The position numbers and the translations under genes are program-made. The notes under the pieces are model-generated. The model had not been told where the DNA came from and did no database searches. It saw only the letters and a program-made list of their open reading frames with translations. Shown piece after piece: positions 51,418 to 60,358 of a DNA stretch of 64,000 bases (position 1 is the stretch's first letter; the number at the start of each line of letters is the position of its first letter). This DNA is from JABGQS01 sp963674545 (GTDB lineage Bacteria; Bacillota; Clostridia; Christensenellales; SZUA-584): positions 372,001 to 436,000 of the forward strand of contig CAXXFB010000001.1 in assembly GCA_963674545.2 (NCBI GenBank), given 5' to 3'.

Positions 51418-52698
51418 CTAATCTTCAAATCTTATCGATGCGCTTCTTGCGTGGGCGTCCAGCCCTTCAGCCTTTGCAAATTTACTTATATCATTATAGC
51501 ATTTCTTCAATGCCTGTCTATTGTAACAAATGTAGTTTGTTTTCTTTATAAAGTCATCGACTGACAGCGGAGAAGAAAATCTTGCCGTTCCTGCCGTCGG
51601 AAGAACATGGTTCGGGCCTGCAAAATAATCCCCTAAAGGCTCCGGCGAATATTCACCAAGGAACACCGCACCTGCATTCTTTACCAGCTTTAATCCTTCC
51701 CATGGGTCTTCTGTCAGAATTTCCAGATGCTCCGGCGCAATTTCGTTAGCAATTTCGAACGCTTCATTAAGCGTATCAGTCAAGATTATCGTACCGTAAT
51801 CCTCTATGCTCTGCTGTGCTATTTTCTTTCTTGGCAGCAGGTTTAACTGGCGCTCTATCTCTTCAGCAGTTCTGTCCGCAATATTTTTACTTATTGTAAT
51901 CAATATGCTGGCAGCTTTTTCGTCGTGTTCTGCCTGAGACAGAAAATCTGCTGCTATATATGCCGGGTTCGCATTCTCATCGGCTATTATCAAAACCTCT
52001 GAAGGTCCTGCTATCATGTCTATCCCTACGCTGCCGTATACCTCACGCTTTGCGGCTGCCACATAGGCGTTTCCCGGGCCTGTCACTACATTTACCCTTG
52101 GTACGCTTTTCGTGCCGTAGGCAAGCGCAGCTACAGCCTGAGCGCCTCCTATCTTAAGGATAGTATCAGCACCTGCTATATCTGCCGCGACCAGTGTGAG
52201 CGGCTCTATTATACCGTTTTTCCCCGGCGGTGTTACCATAACCACTTCCTCTACTCCTGCGATCTTTGCCGGAATGATGTTCATAAGCACGCTTGATGGG
52301 TATGCTGCCTTGCCGCCAGGAACGTATACGCCGGCACGCTGCATAGGTATTATAAGCCTGCCGGTAACTGTACCATCGGTGTTGCATTCATATCCCTCAC
52401 GCTTTTGTTTTTCATGAAATGCTTTTATATTCTTTGCACTCTTTTCAAGTGTGCTTATTAATTCTTGGGATATAGATTTATATGCAGCATCGATTTCTTC
52501 TTTTGATACACGTATGTTTTCTTCATTCAGCTCAAAGCCGTCAAATTTTTTTGTATATTCAAAAAGCGCCTCATCGCCTCGCTTTTTAATGTCAGAAATT
52601 ATATCTGAAACGACACTGTTTATTTGTTTGTCCTCATCGGTTATTCTGCCCAGTCTGTTTTTAACTTCTTCAATATCGCTCAATTTGTATATCCTCAT
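51418..52698 (-). CDS. hisD: HisD, histidinol dehydrogenase
   Basis: The 426-residue zinc enzyme oxidises histidinol to histidine with NAD+. Conserved stretches include PGGKAAYPSSVLMN, GTKSVPRVNVVTGPGNAYVAAAKR, GIDMIAGPSEVLI, LSQAEHDEKA and APEHLEIL, ending with HARSASIRFED. Its start overlaps the hisG stop by one base. Confidence 0.97.
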   Translation of the reverse strand: MRIYKLSDIEEVKNRLGRITDEDKQINSVVSDIISDIKKRGDEALFEYTKKFDGFELNEENIRVSKEEIDAAYKSISQELISTLEKSAKNIKAFHEKQKREGYECNTDGTVTGRLIIPMQRAGVYVPGGKAAYPSSVLMNIIPAKIAGVEEVVMVTPPGKNGIIEPLTLVAADIAGADTILKIGGAQAVAALAYGTKSVPRVNVVTGPGNAYVAAAKREVYGSVGIDMIAGPSEVLIIADENANPAYIAADFLSQAEHDEKAASILITISKNIADRTAEEIERQLNLLPRKKIAQQSIEDYGTIILTDTLNEAFEIANEIAPEHLEILTEDPWEGLKLVKNAGAVFLGEYSPEPLGDYFAGPNHVLPTAGTARFSSPLSVDDFIKKTNYICYNRQALKKCYNDISKFAKAEGLDAHARSASIRFED

Positions 52699-53333
52699 CA
52701 GGATTCCTCCACTGCTCTCTTTATCTTTTCTATAAGTGGCTTTAGTACAGCAGCTTTAATCTTAAGACTGGCTCTGTTTACAGCCAGCCTTGCCGACACC
52801 TGTGCAACATCTTCGGTTACTACAAGACCGTTCTCTTTAAGCGTTCTGCCGCTTTCAACGATGTCTAGAATAACGTCGGACAAACCAAGCATCGGCCCAA
52901 GTTCAACGCTGCCGTTTAGTTTTATGCACTCGATGGATTCGCCTTTTGATGCATAATACTTCTTTGCAACTTCCGGATATTTTGTTGCAACACGAAGAAT
53001 TGATGTCGTAAGCGAATTGTCCTGTTTAGCCGGATAACCTGCGATTGCCAGCTTGCATTTTCCATACTTCAAGTCCGCCATCTCGTATAGCGGAAGACCC
53101 GCCTCAAGAAGAGTGTCTTTCCCAACGATACCTATGTCTGCAACACCATGGTCTACATATGTCGGGACATCTGTGGGCTTAACCATAATGAACCGTATAT
53201 CATTCTTCTCATCATAAAATATCAGCTTTCTAGAGTCTTTGAACATCTCTTCACACTCTATGCCGCATCTTTCAAGTATCTTCATCGCTTTTTCAGCCAG
53301 CCTGCCTTTTGCAAGCGCTATTGTTATCTGCAT
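52698..53333 (-). CDS. hisG: HisG, ATP phosphoribosyltransferase (short form)
   Basis: The 211-residue protein is the short HisG, lacking the C-terminal regulatory domain, and needs HisZ, encoded immediately upstream. It has the PRPP-binding segment VDIVESGRTLKENGL and KPTDVPTYVDHGVADIGIVGKD. It commits PRPP and ATP to histidine and is normally feedback-inhibited by histidine through the HisZ complex. Confidence 0.97.
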   Translation of the reverse strand: MQITIALAKGRLAEKAMKILERCGIECEEMFKDSRKLIFYDEKNDIRFIMVKPTDVPTYVDHGVADIGIVGKDTLLEAGLPLYEMADLKYGKCKLAIAGYPAKQDNSLTTSILRVATKYPEVAKKYYASKGESIECIKLNGSVELGPMLGLSDVILDIVESGRTLKENGLVVTEDVAQVSARLAVNRASLKIKAAVLKPLIEKIKRAVEES

Positions 53334-53342
53334 AACTTTCTC

Positions 53343-54536
53343 CTACAATACATTCTTAATGCCGTTATCATCTATAAAAATCGCTTCTTTTGCATTTGTC
53401 TTTTTCTTTTCCTTCAAGAGCTCGTTTTTTGTAAGGTCTGAATAAAGCACTGCTCTTTTACCGCTTTCACGAAGCTCTTCTGCATATGCATACGCTTCTT
53501 CGTATGAATCCGGGTCTGAAGAGATCACAGCGTCAGTCTCATAATATCCTGACAGGAGCTCCTGTCTCTCCATCGCTATCATTACACGCTTAATGCCAAG
53601 CGCAAAACCCGTTGCCGGCATATCTTCGCCAAATTTTGAAATAAGCTCATCGTACCTTCCGCCGGAAACAACCGGAAAACCTATGCCCGGAGTTACTCCT
53701 CGGAATATTATCCCCGAGTAATATGCTATATCATGCAGCATTGAAAAATCAATTGAGATATAATCAGTAAAACCATAAGCTTTTAGAAGACTATATACGC
53801 TTTTTAGGTTGTTAACTGCATCTTTACACTGCTCGCTGTCAGACAACTCAAGCGCCTTATCAAAAACTTCCTCATCTCCGAATAACCCCGGCAGCTCAGT
53901 AAGTTTTACTTTTAGTTCATCTTCTATTCCAAGTTTCGCTGCAACAGCTTCAATAGCCATAACATCTTTTGAATCTACAGCATGTCTTAGCTCGTCGATT
54001 TCTTTTTCTTGAAGGCCGATCGAACCAACAAGCCCTTTGAAAAAAGCGACCTGCCCTATATCTATCGTAAAAGTTTTCAGCCCCGCTTTGATCAGCGCCT
54101 TTATCGCAAGCGCAATAACCTGAGCGTCTGCCTTATAACTTTTGTCACCTATAAGCTCTATGCCTGCCTGTGTAAACTCACCTGCTTTTCCAAATGCCGG
54201 AGCCGCTGTTGCAAATGAATTCTGTATATAGAAAAGATGCTTTATCCCGCTGCCAAGCTTTGTTGCAGCAACACGTGCTATCGGAACTGTCATGTCCGGA
54301 CGAAGCACGAGTATACGTCCCATTGAATCGACAAATTTTATCATGCTCTCCTGCATGTATGAACCAACACCGCTTTGGAACGCATCATAATATTCATAAG
54401 TCGGCGTTTCGATTTCGTCGTAACCTGCCAAAATAAAAGTCTCCCTGATCTTTTTCTCTATATCTCTTTTTATATAGCATTCCGCCGGAAGACAATCTTC
54501 AACGCCGGACGGCACATGCTTTTTGTATTCAACCAT
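53343..54536 (-). CDS. hisZ: HisZ, ATP phosphoribosyltransferase regulatory subunit
   Basis: The 397-residue HisRS-like protein has class II synthetase motifs (VLRPDMTVPIARVAA; FALGIKRVMIA) but lacks the anticodon domain and complete tRNA-charging signature, fitting the HisZ regulator of short HisG. It is the first gene of the operon, with AAGGAG upstream. A palindrome and a consensus promoter precede it. Confidence 0.94.
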   Translation of the reverse strand: MVEYKKHVPSGVEDCLPAECYIKRDIEKKIRETFILAGYDEIETPTYEYYDAFQSGVGSYMQESMIKFVDSMGRILVLRPDMTVPIARVAATKLGSGIKHLFYIQNSFATAAPAFGKAGEFTQAGIELIGDKSYKADAQVIALAIKALIKAGLKTFTIDIGQVAFFKGLVGSIGLQEKEIDELRHAVDSKDVMAIEAVAAKLGIEDELKVKLTELPGLFGDEEVFDKALELSDSEQCKDAVNNLKSVYSLLKAYGFTDYISIDFSMLHDIAYYSGIIFRGVTPGIGFPVVSGGRYDELISKFGEDMPATGFALGIKRVMIAMERQELLSGYYETDAVISSDPDSYEEAYAYAEELRESGKRAVLYSDLTKNELLKEKKKTNAKEAIFIDDNGIKNVL

Positions 54537-54563
54537 AATTATCGCAACTCCTTAATTCAACGT

Positions 54564-54577
54564 TTTAGCACGCTAAA
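54564..54577 (-). promoter_or_regulatory. Candidate operator palindrome of the his operon
   Basis: TTTAGC and GCTAAA form a 14-base palindrome around a 2-base centre, about 10-20 bases downstream of the predicted transcript start of the his operon. Its placement fits repressor binding. A TrpR-like HisR/YerC repressor is a possible ligand, which is inference only. Confidence 0.4.
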
Positions 54578-54592
54578 CCGCTAATACGCTGT

Positions 54593-54621
54593 ATTTTAAC
54601 TTGTATTTATGTTTTTGTCAA
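54593..54621 (-). promoter_or_regulatory. Promoter of the histidine operon
   Basis: The minus strand has consensus TTGACA (54621-54616), 17 bases and TAAAAT (54598-54593). No T-box features are seen in the ~50-base leader. Confidence 0.8.
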
Positions 54622-54632
54622 GTAACAATGAA

Positions 54633-56651
54633 TTAATTCAATGTGATCTCGTCGAAGCTGAACCTTTCAGATGCAAGCTTTGTTAATGAATTATATAAAT
54701 CGTTCTTTGTTTTTTCAAGCTCCAGTGCAATTTTTCTGGTCTGCTTTAAGATCCTCATATCACCAATGAGGTTTGCCATATAAAGGTCTGAAACACCGCT
54801 TTGCCTGCTTCCAAGGAATTGCCCCGGTCCACGCAGGTGCAAATCCTCCTCAGATATTTTAAATCCATCGTTTGTTTTTGCGAGTATTTGAAGCCGCTTG
54901 TTATCGTTTTGTTCGCACATCAAAAAACAGTATGATCGCTTGTCTCCCCTGCCTACTCTGCCACGCAGTTGGTGAAGCTGTGATAATCCGAAGCGGTCGG
55001 CATTTTCGATTATCATTATCGTAGCGTTGGGAACATCTACACCGACCTCAATTACAGTTGTCGAGACAAGTATGCTAAATTCTGCATTTTTAAACCTTTC
55101 CATTGTCTCATTTTTCTCTTCCGGCTTCATTCTGCCATGAAGCAGAGCGGTGTTGTTTTCTCCGAAGCGTTCCTTTAATTCATCGAATACTTCTTCTGAA
55201 GACCTTGCTTCCAGCATTCCGCTTTGTTCTATAAGCGGACATACAACAAAAATCTGCGAACCTGAAGATATCTCTTTCTCAAGAAAACCATACATATCCT
55301 TGCGTTTGTGTTCGCCAACGACGAAAGTTTTTACCGGCTGTCTGCCGGGCGGCATCTCGTCTATTATTGATATGTCCGTTTTTCCGTATATTATAAGCGC
55401 AAGTGTTCTTGGTATAGGTGTTGCAGACATTATCAGCGTGTGCGGTGCGCTCGATTTTGATTCCAGCCTTGCTCGTTGGTTAACACCAAACCTGTGTTGT
55501 TCATCTGTTATGACAAGCCCGAGGCTGGCAAACTGAACATTGTCATAAAGCACGGCATGTGTGCCTATTATCATATCGGTGTTGCCGGCAGCTGAATTTT
55601 GTGATATAAGCTTGCGCTGTGCTGCAGAGGTGCTGCCAGTTAACAGCTCAATATTTATACCAGTATCTTTGAAGAGCTCACAAGCATTTTTAAAGTGCTG
55701 TTTTGCAAGAACTTCCGTAGGCGCCATCATAACACTCTGTTTTGAGTTTCTAGCGCATATATACATTGCATAGAATGCCGGCGTAGTTTTGCCGCTTCCT
55801 ACGTCTCCCTGCATCAGACGGTTCATCGGCTTTTGCTTTGCAAGGTCCTCTTCAATTTCAGTCATTACTCGAAACTGCGCATTTGTCGGCGAGTAATTTA
55901 ACAGCGATATAAACTCAACCCTTATTTTCTCACTGCTTTCAAGCCGCACTGCTTCACCCTTTTCCTTACTTTCACGCTTTAAAAGCGCTATATTGAAAAG
56001 CAGAAGCTCTTCAAAAATAAGACGTCTTTTAGCGGCTTCAAGGCTTTCTTCATCTTTTGGCAGGTGTATATTTTTTATCGAATAGGTGATGTCTGCAAGA
56101 TTGTGAAGTTCTCTGAAACCTTCCGGTAAAGTTTCATTTATCAAACCGGAGCATGATTCAACGGCAGATTTCATCAGAATACGCATAGACTTTTGTGTAA
56201 ACCCTGCCGTAAGTGGATATATTGGGCTAAGCCCGGTTATTTGTTTTTTGCCTTTTTCTATGTGAGGATTCGTAAACTGAAGATTTCTGCCTATTATTTT
56301 TGTTGGTCCGCTTATATAAACTTCATCACTTTTTTTATAAATACGGCTCATGTAAGGCTGGTTAAAAAAAACAGCATCCACACTGCCAGTTTCGTCAGAT
56401 AGCGAGAACTTTGTCAGCGAGACGCCTTTTCTTATTCTTCTGTATGATGGTGCTTTGTCTATAACAGCATTTATACTGTAGATATCGTTAGGTTTTAGTC
56501 CGCATATTGTCACTAGCTGCCCGGGAGTTTCATAAGACCTCGGCATATAGTATAGAAGGTCTCTTATAGTTTTAATTCCAAGCTTTAAAAGCAACCCGGC
56601 CTTTTTATCGCCTATGCTTTTTAAAGATTTTATGCTGTCATCAGGGCTCAT
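54633..56651 (-). CDS. recG: RecG, ATP-dependent branched-DNA helicase
   Basis: The 672-residue motor remodels stalled forks and Holliday junctions. It has an N-terminal wedge/OB domain (~1-240), Walker A MQGDVGSGKT, DEQH in motif II, SATPIPRTLAL in motif III and QLRGRVGR in motif VI. Its start overlaps the fakA-like stop by one base, as in the conserved Firmicutes order yloV-recG. Confidence 0.97.
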   Translation of the reverse strand: MSPDDSIKSLKSIGDKKAGLLLKLGIKTIRDLLYYMPRSYETPGQLVTICGLKPNDIYSINAVIDKAPSYRRIRKGVSLTKFSLSDETGSVDAVFFNQPYMSRIYKKSDEVYISGPTKIIGRNLQFTNPHIEKGKKQITGLSPIYPLTAGFTQKSMRILMKSAVESCSGLINETLPEGFRELHNLADITYSIKNIHLPKDEESLEAAKRRLIFEELLLFNIALLKRESKEKGEAVRLESSEKIRVEFISLLNYSPTNAQFRVMTEIEEDLAKQKPMNRLMQGDVGSGKTTPAFYAMYICARNSKQSVMMAPTEVLAKQHFKNACELFKDTGINIELLTGSTSAAQRKLISQNSAAGNTDMIIGTHAVLYDNVQFASLGLVITDEQHRFGVNQRARLESKSSAPHTLIMSATPIPRTLALIIYGKTDISIIDEMPPGRQPVKTFVVGEHKRKDMYGFLEKEISSGSQIFVVCPLIEQSGMLEARSSEEVFDELKERFGENNTALLHGRMKPEEKNETMERFKNAEFSILVSTTVIEVGVDVPNATIMIIENADRFGLSQLHQLRGRVGRGDKRSYCFLMCEQNDNKRLQILAKTNDGFKISEEDLHLRGPGQFLGSRQSGVSDLYMANLIGDMRILKQTRKIALELEKTKNDLYNSLTKLASERFSFDEITLN

Positions 56652-58267
56652 TATTCTACCGCAAATATATAGTAGTATACAGGCTGCCCACCGTATTGCA
56701 GCTCTATATCAAAATCCTCATACTTATCTTCGATCATTTCTGCAAGTTTTTCTGCATCTTCCTCTTTTATATCTTCGCCGTAGAAAATCGTTATGATACT
56801 GTCATCATCAGTGACCATACCTTCAATAAGATCCATACAGGTTTTCTCGATGTCATCATCATGACATGCAATATTGCCGTCCTGAATACCTATGATATCA
56901 CCTTTTTTTATCTTCTTGCCTGATATGCTAGAAGCTCTTACAGCAGTTGTTACCTGACCTGTTTTTACCGTTTCAATCGCCTTTTTCATCCGCTGTTCGT
57001 TCTCTTCAAAATCAAGCTCCATGTTATATGCAAGAACACCAGTGATGCCTTGAGGGAATGATTTGCTGGGGATAATCTTTACATTTTTGTTTGACAGCTC
57101 TGCTGCTTGCTCTGCAGCCAGTATTATATTTTTGTTGTTCGGAAATACAAAAACGTTGTCTGACGGTGCTTTTTCAATAGCTTTAGCTATCGTTTCGGCT
57201 GAAGGATTCATTGTTTGTCCGCCTACTACTATTTCATCAACAAAAAACTCTTTGAATATGTTTACAATACCATCACCCGAAGCAACTGATACAACAGCCA
57301 TTGGCTTTTTTTCAATATCTGAGTGTACACCGTCTCTAAGCTCAGTGTGCTGTTCTCTCATATTCTCTATTTTTATCTTTGAAAGCTCTCCAAAACGTTG
57401 TGCGTACTGAAGCGCTTTGCCGGGGTCATTTGTATGCACATGTGTTTTTATCAGATTTAGATCTCCGACTACCAGTACAGAATCACCAAGCTCAGAAAGG
57501 TCGTCTCTGTAATCGTCTATATCTTTTTGTGACACACCTTCGTTGACCTGCGTGATGAAGAATTCCGTACAGTATGCAAATTCTATATCCTGAGTAAAAT
57601 CGGCAAACTCATGATGAGTTTCCGACTCCTCGCTTTCGAATACGATGTCTTCTGAAACAGTTTCACCGTTAACAGCATTCTTGAAACCTTTAAATATAAC
57701 CAAGAGACCTTTACCTCCTGCATCAACTACTCCTGCTTCTTTCAACACAGGAAGCATATCAGGAGTCTTCTTAAGAGTTGCTGCGCCCTGCTCTATAACT
57801 TTGTCCAGCAAGACAGGAAGTTCGTCACCATTCTTTGCGCTTCTGTGACCCGAAGCGGCCATATCCTTTGCAACCGTAAGTATAGTACCTTCTTTCGGCT
57901 TCATAACGGCTTTATAGGCTGCATCTACGCCTTCCTGCATTGCTCTTGCAAAATCAACTGTATTAGCTTCCTCGAGGCCCTCAAGACCCTTTGCAAAGCC
58001 TCTGAATATCTGTGAAAGTATAACCCCGGAGTTGCCCCTCGCACCCTTTAGGGCGCCAAGAGACAGCGCATCTCCAATAATCGAAACTTTTAAAGAATCC
58101 GCTTCCTTTACCTCTTTTACGGCAGACATCATCGTAAGTGACATATTTGTCCCCGTATCGCCGTCCGGAACCGGAAAAACATTGAGAGAATTTAAGTCCT
58201 CTTTGTTCTTCTCCAGTAATGAAGCAGCTGCCAAAATCATATCTTTAAACAATCCACCACTTATCAT
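56651..58267 (-). CDS. fakA: DAK2 domain fatty acid kinase-like protein (FakA/YloV)
   Basis: The 538-residue protein has an N-terminal DAK2 (dihydroxyacetone kinase L-like) nucleotide-binding domain with PVPDGDTGTNMSLT near residue 32 and GARGNSGVILSQIFRGFAKG, a middle domain, and a C-terminal domain of the YloV type. In Firmicutes FakA phosphorylates fatty acids bound by FakB (DegV) proteins; no degV gene is in the window. It follows the Asp23 gene by 18 bases. Confidence 0.92.
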   Translation of the reverse strand: MISGGLFKDMILAAASLLEKNKEDLNSLNVFPVPDGDTGTNMSLTMMSAVKEVKEADSLKVSIIGDALSLGALKGARGNSGVILSQIFRGFAKGLEGLEEANTVDFARAMQEGVDAAYKAVMKPKEGTILTVAKDMAASGHRSAKNGDELPVLLDKVIEQGAATLKKTPDMLPVLKEAGVVDAGGKGLLVIFKGFKNAVNGETVSEDIVFESEESETHHEFADFTQDIEFAYCTEFFITQVNEGVSQKDIDDYRDDLSELGDSVLVVGDLNLIKTHVHTNDPGKALQYAQRFGELSKIKIENMREQHTELRDGVHSDIEKKPMAVVSVASGDGIVNIFKEFFVDEIVVGGQTMNPSAETIAKAIEKAPSDNVFVFPNNKNIILAAEQAAELSNKNVKIIPSKSFPQGITGVLAYNMELDFEENEQRMKKAIETVKTGQVTTAVRASSISGKKIKKGDIIGIQDGNIACHDDDIEKTCMDLIEGMVTDDDSIITIFYGEDIKEEDAEKLAEMIEDKYEDFDIELQYGGQPVYYYIFAVE

Positions 58268-58285
58268 ATAAGCGTATTATCCCCC

Positions 58286-58636
58286 TTAAACCCTTATACC
58301 GTTAATGGTAATGTCGATTTTATCAATGTTTAGTCCTGTTATTTTCTCGACTTTATACTTTACAGTATCCATAACGTTTGCAGCAACAGCGGAAATAGAA
58401 ACACCGTATTCAACTATTATATACAGATGAATTCTCACACTGCCTTCTTTCGTCGTTATCTCTACACCCTTGTTTAGGTTTGAGCCGCGAAGAAGCTCCA
58501 CTATACCATCCATCGTTTTTCGAGAAGACATACCAACAATGCCGTAGCATTCCATAGCAGTCACGCCGGCAAGATTAGAAAGAAATTCGTCAGAAAATAT
58601 GATTTTTCCGTTTGAGTTTTGCTGAATAACAGCCAT
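58286..58636 (-). CDS. Asp23/Gls24 family envelope stress protein (YloU-like)
   Basis: The 116-residue protein has the Asp23 family pattern: NGKIIFSDEFLSNLAGVTAMECYGIVGMSS, then VEITTKEGSVRIHLYIIVEYGVSISAVAANV and a C-terminal VDKIDITINGIRV. The family is membrane-associated and linked to envelope stress. ATG 58636 has AGGAGG; the frame from 58672 lacks one. It starts the asp23-fakA-recG unit and is divergent from rpmB. Confidence 0.93.
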   Translation of the reverse strand: MAVIQQNSNGKIIFSDEFLSNLAGVTAMECYGIVGMSSRKTMDGIVELLRGSNLNKGVEITTKEGSVRIHLYIIVEYGVSISAVAANVMDTVKYKVEKITGLNIDKIDITINGIRV

Positions 58637-58693
58637 TATTCTTTGCCTCCTATATAAAAAACGTTTACACATCCAAATTCTGTTGCGGTCTTA

Positions 58694-58722
58694 AATTTAT
58701 CTTCTTTTTAGGTGCTAGTCAA
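58694..58722 (-). promoter_or_regulatory. Promoter of asp23-fakA-recG
   Basis: The minus strand has TTGACT (58722-58717), 17 bases, then TAAATT (58699-58694), with a ~50-base leader. Confidence 0.6.
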
Positions 58723-58762
58723 TAGTTTTCACCAAAATGACACGAAAATTTAAAAATTGGTC

Positions 58763-58791
58763 TTGCCAAAATCAACCGCTGATGATAGAAT
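58763..58791 (+). promoter_or_regulatory. Promoter of rpmB
   Basis: TTGCCA (58763-58768), 17 bases, TAGAAT (58786-58791), about 37 bases upstream of the ATG at 58829. Confidence 0.65.
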
Positions 58792-58828
58792 AATCAAGTT
58801 CGATTTTATGGTAAGTGAGGTGTTAATC

Positions 58829-59017
58829 ATGGCTAAATACTGCGAAGTATGCAATAAAGGTATTGTTTCCGGAAACAATGTCAGCCACTCAAACAGAAAA
58901 TCCAAGAGGACTTGGGCGCCTAATGTGCAGCGTGTTCGTGCTATAGTAGACGGCTCTCCCAAAAGGATGTATGTATGTACAAGATGCCTTCGTTCGGGAA
59001 AAGTTGTCCGTGGATAG
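58829..59017 (+). CDS. rpmB: 50S ribosomal protein L28
   Basis: The 62-residue protein begins MAKYCEVCNKG and contains NRKSKRTWAPNVQRVRA and CTRCLRSGKV. Two CxxC pairs (CEVC, CTRC) mark the zinc-binding form of L28. GTGAGGTG precedes the ATG; the earlier in-frame ATG at 58757 would read through the promoter. It is monocistronic with its own terminator and lies between two minus-strand operons, the usual Firmicutes position. Confidence 0.98.
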   Translation: MAKYCEVCNKGIVSGNNVSHSNRKSKRTWAPNVQRVRAIVDGSPKRMYVCTRCLRSGKVVRG

Positions 59018-59041
59018 TTTGATTTAGAATATTCTTTTAAG

Positions 59042-59067
59042 GGAATCAGTCACCTGATTCCTTTTTT
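59042..59067 (+). terminator. Terminator of rpmB
   Basis: GGAATCAG (59042-59049) pairs with CTGATTCC (59054-59061), loop TCAC, followed by T6. Confidence 0.9.
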
Positions 59068-59075
59068 AGTGCATC

Positions 59076-59711
59076 TTATTTATCGTTTGTAAACATTACA
59101 AGTGCATATCCGTCTCTTATTTTAAGATCTGCAAAAGATTCTTTTACAATATTGCTGACCCCCCTTGAAGAACCGACTGCAAGCAGAAGGTCACCTAACG
59201 GATAGACAAGACCTCTTGCAGTAACGTGAATATCTCCGCCAAGAGGAAGTATCGAAACGGTCTCTCCTTTTCTATCCAATATCTCAAAGTAGTCTTTACA
59301 TACGAATATTTCGTTGTTTTTATTATGTATCTTAATCGAAACTCCGCTGTCGAAAGCAAGCTTTAGAAGCGCAATGTTTGACATCGTGTGATCTATACGG
59401 CTGCCTATCGCGCCCAGCAACACGATATCGTCTGCATCGCTGTTAAGCGCGAGTTTTACTGCCGCTTCCGTATCTGTTTCATTTTTCATTGGTTCGAGGC
59501 GAACTATCTTTGCACCCTTATTTGACTGGGCCCTAACGTTTTTCTCATCTGCTGTATCGAAGTCGCCCAGTAAAATATCTGCATTTATACCGATATCCTC
59601 GAAAAAATCTGCAGCACCATCTACGCCAATAAGCATATCTGCCTGCTCCATATAGCTTCTAAGCATCTTTTCTGATGGAGGATATCCTCCGCTAACAATC
59701 ACGTATTTCAT
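59076..59711 (-). CDS. thiN: Thiamine pyrophosphokinase
   Basis: The 211-residue enzyme converts thiamine to thiamine diphosphate, the cofactor of the E1 encoded at 13-15 kb. N-terminal VSGGYPPSE and IGVDGAADFFEDIGINADILLGDFDTADE match the substrate/ATP domain, and GSRIDHTMSNIALL and the C-terminal TARGLVYPLGD match the thiamine-binding part. It overlaps rpe by 4 bases and is last of the rlmN-thiN unit. Confidence 0.95.
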   Translation of the reverse strand: MKYVIVSGGYPPSEKMLRSYMEQADMLIGVDGAADFFEDIGINADILLGDFDTADEKNVRAQSNKGAKIVRLEPMKNETDTEAAVKLALNSDADDIVLLGAIGSRIDHTMSNIALLKLAFDSGVSIKIHNKNNEIFVCKDYFEILDRKGETVSILPLGGDIHVTARGLVYPLGDLLLAVGSSRGVSNIVKESFADLKIRDGYALVMFTNDK

Positions 59712-60358
59712 TTTTCCATGCGGAGTATCTTTATCATTTCCGCCGGGTCTTCGGCTTTAAAGATCGTGTTACCCGATACTATGACATTAACGCCCGCTTC
59801 AATTACCTCTTTTATATTCCCGGGTCCTATGCCTCCGTCCATCTCTATATCGATGTCTAGGCCTCTTTTATTTATTTCTGTTCTCATGGCTTTTGCTTTT
59901 TCAAGAGAAGATTCTATAAAGCTCTGTGCTCCAAACCCTGGATTTACAGACATGAGCAGAATCATATCAACGTTGTAAAGGACATAATCAAGCACATCTA
60001 TAGGCGTATGCGGATTTAAAGAAACACCTACTTTTTTGCCCGTACTTCTTATAAGCTGCAAAGACCTGTCAAGATGACGGGTGGCTTCTTCGTGAACAGT
60101 TATTATATCTGCTCCGGCTTCAGCAAATTCTTCTATATATTTATCCGGGTTATCTATCATAAGGTGTACATCCAGCGGCAGTTTTGTCGCCTTTCTTAAA
60201 TCCCTTACCATATACTGTCCGAATGTAATGTTGGGTACAAAAGAACCGTCCATTACATCGCAGTGGATATAATCGGCGCCCGCATGCTCCAGCATTTTTA
60301 CTGCGTCATATATTCGTGTAAAGTCTGCTGATAGTATTGATGGTGATATCTTAATCAT
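59708..60358 (-). CDS. rpe: Ribulose-phosphate 3-epimerase
   Basis: The 216-residue TIM barrel interconverts ribulose 5-phosphate and xylulose 5-phosphate. Metal ligands and catalytic residues lie in HCDVMDGSFVPNITFG, DVHLMIDNPD, SVNPGFGAQSF and IEMDGGIGPGN. It overlaps rsgA by 8 bases. Confidence 0.98.
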   Translation of the reverse strand: MIKISPSILSADFTRIYDAVKMLEHAGADYIHCDVMDGSFVPNITFGQYMVRDLRKATKLPLDVHLMIDNPDKYIEEFAEAGADIITVHEEATRHLDRSLQLIRSTGKKVGVSLNPHTPIDVLDYVLYNVDMILLMSVNPGFGAQSFIESSLEKAKAMRTEINKRGLDIDIEMDGGIGPGNIKEVIEAGVNVIVSGNTIFKAEDPAEMIKILRMEK

